Shown in pieces: positions 57,035 to 64,000 of a DNA stretch of 64,000 bases. Both the position numbers and the translations under genes were made by a program. A model generated the notes under the pieces. The model searched no databases. It saw nothing but the letters and a program-made list of their open reading frames with translations, and was not told the DNA's origin. Location of the stretch: positions 4,776,501 to 4,840,500 of the forward strand of contig CM052358.1 in assembly GCA_028551475.1 (NCBI GenBank), written 5' to 3'. Source of the stretch: Casuarina equisetifolia. Its lineage: Eukaryota; Streptophyta; Magnoliopsida; Fagales; Casuarinaceae. How positions within the stretch are numbered: the first letter of the stretch is position 1; each line of letters starts with the position of its first letter.

Positions 57035-60000
57035 AATGCCAAATTTGCTCCAAGAAAGGGCACAATGCCCTTCAGTGCTAGCGCTGTTTTGATCACACCT
57101 TCCAGACAGACAATGCCTCTGAGGCACTTGCAACACTTACTCTTGAAGACACATCCAATGGAGGCTGGGTCCCAGATAGTGGAGCCACCGGCCATGTTGT
57201 TGACACTACCGGTGAGTTAACAAATATCAAACCTTACCTTGGTTCTGATGGCATACTCATTGGTAATGGCCAACAAATAACCATTACCATACGGGTGACA
57301 CTGCTATTGCCAACGGTTTGCTCCCTTTCAACTCTGTTTTAGTAGCTCCTGACATAACAAGGAAACTACTTTCTGTTTCAAAGCTAACTGATGACTATCC
57401 GTGCATTGTGATATTTAACAAGCGTAACTTTTATGTTAAGGACCTGGAAACGGGACAGATTCTGCTGAAAGGGGTTAGAAGAGGAAACCTTTACCTGTTG
57501 CTGGATCCTCCAAATATGGCTTTGCTCTCTCAACGGCAACAGAAAGTGGACCTAAACACTTGGCATCGTTGACTAGCTCACTTCCATGGACAAGCAGTTA
57601 AGTTTTTGGCTCAACAAGGGAAAGTCAATGTGACACCTAATTCTTCTCTTGACTTTTGTAAACCTTGCCATATGAGCAAGAGCCATAAGCTTCCTTTTGC
57701 AAGCTCTACAACCAGAACCTCTTTGCCTTTTGAGAAGGTTCATAGCGACGTATGGGGACCGTCGCCTGTTAACTCTTGTCAAAATTATAAGTACTATGTT
57801 TCTTTTATCAACGACTTCTCCCGTTTCACTTGGATTTTTCCTATCTGACAAAAGTCGGAAGTGCTTGATATCTTCAAAAGATTTAAGGAAATGGCAGAAA
57901 CTCAATTTGGACTGCCCATTAAAGTCTTACAATCTGACAATGGTGGGGAATACTTAAGTAATGATTTCCTGGATTTTCTTAAAACCCATGGTATTCTACA
58001 CAACCTTTCTTGTCTATATACCCCCCAGCAAAACGGGATTGCTGAGAGAAAACACCGAAACATTGTAGAGCTAGCAAGGGCTGTGATGATTGAAGCAAGC
58101 ATGCCAAAATGCTACTGGGTTGATGCCTTTCTCACTGCAGTATACTTAATCAATCGACTTCCCAGTCAAGCCTTAAACAACTCCATTCCATTTGAGATAC
58201 TGTATAAGAAGCAATGTGATTACAATTTTTTTTATAGTGTTTGGATGTTCATGCTTTCCGTATCTAAAACATGAAGCAGCGGATAAATTATCCCCTAGAT
58301 CATTTGAGTGCATCTTTTTAGCATATAGTCCACGGCACAAAGGATATAGATGCCTTCACCGTGCCTCCGGGAAAGTGTTTGTATCAAGACATGTTGTTTT
58401 TAATAAAAACTTTTTCCCTTTTTGCAGCAAATGACCACCTGGTTAAAGGAAATTCTGGTGCAGGACTTGCAAATTCAACGGATGAGGGAATCATGGATTT
58501 CTCAATAAAGAATTCACCATTCAATGTGGATGCCACTACACCACACATTGTTGGATGCCTAGGTGCTGTAGGCGTAACTCTTCTTACTCTTGCAGAAAAT
58601 CCAACGGATGGATTGAGTGGTCCAGACACACTTGTGCAGCATGCAAAAAGCAACATGTCACAAAGTGGATTTGTAGTACAACCAATTGAAATGTAAAATG
58701 AACCACTTGATAACGTGGAGAATTGTCATAACTTTTCTGGAACTACACGTAACAATGAAAGGACATGCATATCTCCATATGGTGAAGCCTGCACCACATA
58801 CCCAGAAGGCGTTACTGACATACAATCAACTCCATGTGAAACTCCATAAAGAGGTGAGGACTTTACAACTTGTACAAGTCTCTCAAAACCGCTTGAAATT
58901 GAACACGTGCCAAAGTCCAATGAGCAACTCCAAACCAATCACCTAGAAGAAACACCCACACAATCAGTACTCCACCAACCCAGCAATCACCTCGAACCTC
59001 TTTCTACCTCACACGATTTGCCTTCTAAACCCAGCAAGTAACCAACAAAGACAAGAGATACAGACAATGTTCGAACTCATACAATGCAAACCAGAAGTCA
59101 AGCAGGTATCCACAAACTGAATCCCAAATATGCACTTACCCTCACCCATTCACTTCCTTCACTTCCTAAAGACCTTCCTTCGACCTTAAAAGATGTGGGG
59201 TGGAGACGTGCCATTGAGGATGAAATGTTGGCTCTCAAACGGAATAATACTTGGCAGCTGGTTCCTCGATGTGAAGCAACAAACATTGTAGGGGTGTCGT
59301 TGGGTGCTGAAACAAAAACTTGGACCACATGGTGAGTTAGATCGCTTGAAGGCACGTATGGTAGCCAGAGGCTACCATCAAGAACCAGGTGTGGATTTTC
59401 TTGAAACCTTTAGTCCAGTTGTTCGAAGCATAACAATTCGGTTAATCCTATCAATAACTGTTGTGAGAAAGTGGCTACTTCTTCAATGTGATATAAACAA
59501 TGCATTCTTGCACGGCCCACTTGAAGAACCTGTGTTCATGGAACAACCCCCTGGGTTTATTAGCTCTCATTTTCCAGATCATGTCTGCAAATTAAAAAGA
59601 GCATTATATGGGCTCAAACAAGCTCCACGAGCCTAGGTATGACGGATTCACTGATTTCCTCTTCTCACTGGGTTTTAGCTGTAGCCAACATGATCCTTCA
59701 TTGTTTATCTTTGATCAAAGAGGTGTGACTGTGTGGATTCTACTTTACGTGGATGATCTCATAGTTATCGAAAGTTCTAAACAGTCAATTGCTACCTTTG
59801 AAGATTCACTTCTTCGAGAATTTCCAATTAAAAATCTTGGACAGCTTCATTATTTTTTGAGGGTGGAAGTAACTCATGGTCCCACTGGCCTTTTGCTATC
59901 TCAACATCAATATGCAGTTGACATCCTTAAGAGAGCCAGAATGGAAAACTGTAAGCCTATTGGAACACCTGTTGCAACTAAGGAACCAAAACTGCAAAAT

Positions 60001-60852
60001 GGGACATCACTAGCCTCCCAACCTTCATTGTTCCGTAGTATTGTGGGGGCATTACAATACCTCACACTAACCCGTCTAGACCTTTCCTTTGCTGTGAACT
60101 GATTGTGTCAAACAATGCATGCACCAACAGTTGCTGATTTCCATCGCCTAAAAAGAGTGCTAAGGTACCTACATGGAACGGTATCTTATGGAATGAAAAT
60201 TCACTCCACTAGCACATTGAATCTATATGGCTACAGCGATGCAGACTGGGGAGGTTGTGCAGTGACTAGAAGATCCACAACAAGGTATTGTTTCTTCCTT
60301 GGTGCCAACAGTATCTCATGGAATGCAAAAAGACAACCTACAGTATCTAGATCTTCAACTGAAGCTGAATATCGGTCCTTAGCAGCAGCTGCAGCAGAGT
60401 CAACTTGGATTTTATTCCTACTCAGAGACCTAAATATCCCACAATTTAAACCGACAATCTTGTTTTGTGACAACCTATCAACACTATACCTCACAACCAA
60501 ACCAATTCTCCACGGTAAATCCAAACACATAGAAATAGACTACCACTTCATTCGTGAGAAAGTATCCCTCAAGACCATTGTCACAAAACATGTCCAATCA
60601 AGTGAGCAGTTGGCCGACTTACTTATAAAGGCACTTCCTCGGTCTCTCTTTGTAAAGCTCCATAACAAACTCGGCCTTCTCATGCCTAGTTTGAGGGGGC
60701 GTATTGACTTTGACAATCCAAAGCATGCCCACCACATCTCAACAACCACTATCAGACCAATCTCCACAAGAAACCAAGAAATCAAAAGCACCAAGAAGGC
60801 ACGCAAGGGTCTGCAAGAAGTCACACGAAATCATAGACAGAGTCATCATTAG
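57035..60852 (+). pseudogene. Copia 3 pol, broken
   Basis: Pieces in order: protease (GGWVPDSGATGHVV near 57165), GAG-pre-integrase (LNTWHR near 57555), integrase (CKPCHMSKSHKLPF, HSDVWGPSPV, QSDNGGEYLSNDFL, NGIAERKHRNIVELARAV), a decayed linker (58270-59080), reverse transcriptase (from 59190; [26 protein letters not shown]) and RNase H (YSDADWGGCAVTRRST, SSTEAEYRSLAAA, LFCDNLSTLYL). Stops and frameshifts lie near 57572, 57846, 58250, 58430, 59335, 59634 and 60100. Confidence 0.9.
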
Positions 60853-61027
60853 TTCAATCACGAGAAACCTTTGTTTATCTTTCTTCCTTTTTTTTGTCTA
60901 TTTATATGTGTAGTCCAATGTAAAGTAATAGACAAGTGTCCAACAAACGTATTCTTTTGCATAGTTGAACACTGAATCCCTTTGAGCAACGTCTCTCTTC
61001 TCTTTCCCCTCTCTCTTCTGTTTTTCA
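60705..61027 (+). repeat. Copia 3 right (3') LTR
   Basis: Preceded by the purine tract TTGAGGGGGCG (60691-60701). Ends TTTTTCA, followed by attat. Confidence 0.9.
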
Positions 61028-61032
61028 ATTAT

Positions 61033-61333
61033 GATTAGCCTTATCCTCAAGGCTAAAGTCTAGAAAATATAGAGCCTAGGTCATGATCTATGGACCTCTT
61101 ACTAGCACTTTAACAACCTTGCCAGTGAGGTGCTCGAGGTATGTTTTAAATATCTGCATCCACCTTTTTTTGGCTTCGAATATAAAATAGTTTAATTATT
61201 TCTTTTTTATCATATTTTTATCCTTTTTTTTTTGCAGTAATAAATATACTGCAGCACCTTTCCTATTTTGCCCTTATGTCCGATTCCTGACTTTGCATTC
61301 TAAAAGATAGAAAAAGAAACATATGTTTAATGA
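61033..61333. other. No gene seen
   Basis: Short AT-rich spacer between copia 3 and TRIM 2. Confidence 0.5.
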
Positions 61334-62202
61334 AATGTTCAATGAGAGTCTATCCTAAAACCTTAAGGTATTAGATGAAAAAATCTCATCACTTATAAAC
61401 TCAATGGCCCATTCTCATGCTTCTAATGTGAGATAATATTCACCTTTAACATTTTCCTTCTTGTGTTAAGAGATAAATCGTCAATCCACGTCAGCATCAC
61501 CACGTCAACACCACATCTTGCCATGTCAACCTTTATTAAACAGTCAGCCGTCCACGTGGCACCTCAAGACCACGTCAGCCCTGCACCTCTCTTCCCCAAC
61601 GTGCAGCACTCCTCTCCGAAATCTCAAACCATATTTGCACATCATAGGATGGACAAATCTCACCGGAAATGTTTTCTTTCTCGTCCAAGATCAAATCCAA
61701 GATCGTGCGCCTCCTCTAATCATGACCAGGTTCATCACTCACCAACCTCGATAACAAAACATTCAAATAGATTTTCAATTCTTTCCAAAACCTAGATTAT
61801 TCTCAATCATGTAATTAGACTAGGTTGATATAGGGTTTTATTTCCTTTTGTATGTAGTTTTGATATGTCTATAAATTACATTATCTTGTACAAATATTTT
61901 ATCGAATTCAGAATATCCCATTTTGGCATATTATTAGGGTTCTTCATGTTCTTCATGTTCTTGAGAAATTGATTTCATTTCTCAAGGATATTTCATTTCT
62001 AACTACTTGCATGTTGACATAAGCATTACAAGTGGATTGAAGTCCAACTTCAAAATGAAGGCTCATCCCTAGCTCCAATACCATATAAGAGTATAATGGT
62101 CTATTCTAAAACCTTAAGGCATTAGGTGAAGAAATCTGATCACTTATAAGCTCAGCGACTCATCCTCATGCTTCCAATGTAGAATAACACTCACCTTTAA
62201 CA
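61334..62202 (-). mobile_element. TRIM 2, same family as TRIM 1, with an insertion
   Basis: LTR-like ends at 61334-61451 and 62085-62202 are 118 bp each and align with the LTRs of TRIM 1 (accttaagg.attag, aatctcatcacttataa, cacctttaaca). The interior matches that of TRIM 1 from cttgcatgttgacataagc to ccaataccatat, the mutated complement of the primer site. It is interrupted by 541 bp at 61464-62004. The two LTRs are well diverged. No clear target duplication. Confidence 0.7.
61464..62004 (+). mobile_element. Probable solo LTR nested in TRIM 2
   Basis: A 541-bp insertion splits the TRIM interior. It starts TGTTAAGAG and ends TTTCTAACT, with flanking tcttg (61459-61463) and acttg (62005-62009), a 5-base duplication with one mismatch. 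There is TATA-like text near 61871 and no coding capacity. The end CT instead of CA would be a mutation. Confidence 0.5.
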
Positions 62203-62569
62203 GTTTCAAGCAAGTCTTTTGATCATAAATATTATAGTAGAATTATAGAATTGTAAGGATAGGGAAGGGGACCTCCAAAAAGGGAACAAATGCATTTTGA
62301 TTTTCTTCTTTAAAAATAAAAACAAAAAAATCTTGAATTTAAGAAGGAGAAGATTAAAATCCAAACAAACAAGACAAGTTAACCACCTTAAGACTAAAAA
62401 CCAAGCTTGAATTTTTTAAAATTACTGTGTTGCTTGGTTTGAGATAAAGGCTTCCAAACGCATTTTTGATCAATGAAAAAGGGCTCTAGATTCATTTGAA
62501 TCATTGCATGTTAATCATCTAAAGTTTATGACATTACTATCTCTAACTGAAGTCTTGATGGTGCCAGAG
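62203..62569. other. No gene seen
   Basis: AT-rich spacer; may include the old upstream region of the DREB2-like pseudogene. Confidence 0.5.
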
Positions 62570-63294
62570 GAAAAGGCACTGACAAAGAGGAAGTCATGGA
62601 ATGGAAAAGGCAACTCTATCAATGGCAAAAACCTTTTTCAAGTGGAAGGAATTTAATGTTTGGCTTAAAGCTTACAATAATAATGGTGAACCAATTTGTA
62701 AAGCTCCAACTGTGGGGTCAAAGAAAGGATGTATGAAAGAAAATAGAGAGTTTGAAATTTTGTTATATAAGTTTAAAGGCATTAAGTAGAGGACATGGAG
62801 AAAATGGGTTGCAAAAATTCACAAGCCAAATGGGAAAAGACTTTGACTTGGTACTTTTACAAATATAGTTAAAGTAGCCTTTTCCTATGATGAAGTTGTA
62901 AAGGCAATCTATGACATTTGTGCCTACCTTGAGCCTACCTTAATTTTCGAAATTGTTTCACATCAAGCAACTATTTGGCAATAACACCATTGGGTTCTAA
63001 TTTGTCAATTAGTTTGAAGTTTATGTATCTGAGAATGAAAGCATGAATCTTGGTTCTCTTAACTTAAGAAACTAGGATGAGAAAGTTGAAGCTAGAATTG
63101 ATGTTTTGCATGCTCAAGTCACAGAAATTGTCATACTTAGCAATAGGTAAAAGCCATAAGCAAATCTTGAATTATCTAAAACTAGAAACAATTCTACTAG
63201 TATTTTAGATTATATTTGGCATTAAGAAAAGTTTTTCATAAATGAAATGTTTGATTTGGATGAACTTAATTCACTTTTGACCAGTAGTCCTTAA
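62570..63294 (+). pseudogene. DREB2-type AP2/ERF transcription factor, pseudogene copy 1
   Basis: The intact gene type activates drought and heat response genes by binding DRE/CRT sites. The family's landmarks appear in order. First is the basic stretch KRKSWNGKG (62585 on, one frame), then WKEFNVWLKAYNNNGEP and GSKKGCMKENRE (frame of 62601). The AP2 domain follows: YKFKGIK, a stop in place of Gln at 62787-62789, RTWRKWVAKIHKPNGKRL, a stop in place of Trp at 62844-62846, then LGTF and SYDEVVKAIYDICAYLEP. Last is the acidic C-terminal motif NEMFDLDELNSLL at 63241-63279 in a third frame. Two stops and at least two frameshifts make it dead. Confidence 0.75.
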
Positions 63295-63879
63295 AGCAAT
63301 TATGAAATTGGTACTAGGTTTATGATGCCTGACAACCTTGGTTTCCTTTCAACTAGCACAAACAGTCATTTGATTTGTCACAACAATGGTAGAATTCAAA
63401 CATCAAGTTGCTTGATAATTTAATTGATGTGCCAACAAACACCTTTTAAAGTTAATACAATTCTTGTCATTAGAAACTCAACCATTTCATCCTTCATATA
63501 GCCAACTATCCATCTATCTATTTTCAAGAATTTCCCTAGCTATTTAACCTAAACCAAAAACTTTAGCACCTTATCGTCCTCTAACTTGCCAGTTACTCAA
63601 TCTATCCAACCCCAAGAATCTTCTCAATTGTGTAACCCAAACCAAAAACTCCATCTCATGGTCAGTCATCCTCCACTTAGCTAGCCACCCATTTATCCAC
63701 CCTAAGAATTTTTCTGACCATCCAATCTCAAGCAATACTCTATTGTTTAACCCTTCTCCACTTAACTAACCATATATTTGTCTACCCTAAAAAATTTCTC
63801 CAAAAAAAGAAAAGAGAAAAATAAATAGATGAAAGTGATTTATCTAATTTTTTAGCCCAAACCATTATTTATACATAAA
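63295..63879. other. Between the two DREB2-like copies; no gene seen
   Basis: Region between the two pseudogene copies, rich in short frames and degenerate caa/cca text. No motif recognised. Confidence 0.4.
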
Positions 63880-64000
63880 TAAGCAAAAACCAATTTATAA
63901 AACTCTAGCCATGGGTCAAAGAAGGAATGCATAGAAGGAAAGGGTGGGCTTGAGAACTTGTTATAAAAGTCGAAAGCTGTTAAGTAAAGAACATGAGGAA
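63880..64000 (+). pseudogene. DREB2-type pseudogene copy 2, cut by window end
   Basis: Aligns with 62690-62800 of copy 1, about 1.2 kb away. One frame reads GSKKECIEGKGGLENLL, a stop, KSKAVK, a stop in place of Gln, then RT. This is the KGSKKGCMKGKGGPEN..FRGVRQRTWG region of DREB2 proteins. It keeps the GKGG text that copy 1 has lost, so it is an independent copy. The rest lies beyond the window. Confidence 0.65.

Larger units (their letters stand above)
55817..61027 (+). mobile_element. Ty1/copia LTR retrotransposon 3 (degenerate)
   Basis: Element of 5211 bp on the plus strand with target duplication attat (55812-55816 and 61028-61032). Left LTR 55817-56125, right LTR 60705-61027. The order gag, protease, integrase, reverse transcriptase, RNase H is that of copia. 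The primer site is a close match to initiator Met-tRNA. The LTRs differ by about ten substitutions, a 29-base indel and the length of a CT run, so the insertion is not recent. The coding region is interrupted many times. Confidence 0.95.

Noticed and set aside
1..64000. tRNA, rRNA or small structured RNA genes
   Set aside because: I looked for B-box-like GGTTC.A.TCC text and cloverleaf context and found none convincing; the TGGTATC motifs are retrotransposon primer sites.

Overview
This window reads as nuclear DNA of a broad-leaved flowering plant (a eudicot or magnoliid; I cannot narrow it further). It has GT-AG introns, chloroplast-targeted and plant-specific protein families, a P-class PPR gene, Ty1/copia elements primed by initiator-Met tRNA, TRIM elements and an L1-type LINE. 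There is no bacterial, organellar or viral gene block. Only three protein genes look intact: a BASS-type plastid transporter and two copies of a small four-helix membrane protein (MEE60-like). Almost everything else is transposon or decayed gene.

Layout. 1-815: a block of unknown nature, repeated at 9660-10472. 1111-3285: a restorer-of-fertility-like PPR gene with 14 near-identical 105-bp repeats and a nonsense codon in repeat 11. 3680-9379: a very young copia element on the minus strand (250-bp LTRs differing at one base, TSD ctatc). 10835-11178: a TRIM. 13466-17667: the BASS3-like gene, five exons, one GC-AG intron. 17668-21271: no gene seen. 21272-22067: MEE60-like copy 1. 24044-26968: an internal piece of a PDR/ABCG transporter, fused downstream to a shard of a second MEE60-like copy (27265-27629). 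27656-32976: an older, broken copia element inserted in the 3' flank of that shard (TSD attat). 33711-36690: a 5'-truncated LINE, apparently nested in an older LTR. 39022-39692: MEE60-like copy 3, intact. 40037-40457: three degenerate TRIM LTRs in a row. 40558-41057: MEE60-like copy 4, a pseudogene. 41905-47162: a ten-exon PDCD2-like gene with in-frame stops. 50178-53400: a cytosolic leucyl-tRNA synthetase copy broken by stops and frameshifts, including one in the KMSKS signature. 55817-61027: a third, broken copia element on the plus strand (TSD attat). 61334-62202: a second TRIM carrying a nested solo LTR. 62570-63300 and 63880-64000: two degenerate copies of a DREB2-type AP2 transcription factor gene.

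How it fits together. The middle of the window (21-41 kb) is a tandem array of one small membrane-protein gene whose spacers were duplicated along with it. The array was then broken up by a captured ABC-transporter fragment, a copia element and a LINE. The neighbouring PDCD2-like and LeuRS copies are both damaged, as expected of the losing copy of a duplicated segment. The PPR end looks like the remains of a tandem RFL cluster: the promoter-side block is present twice but only one PPR gene is left.

All calls come from reading the sequence. Family names rest on remembered motifs, not on database searches.
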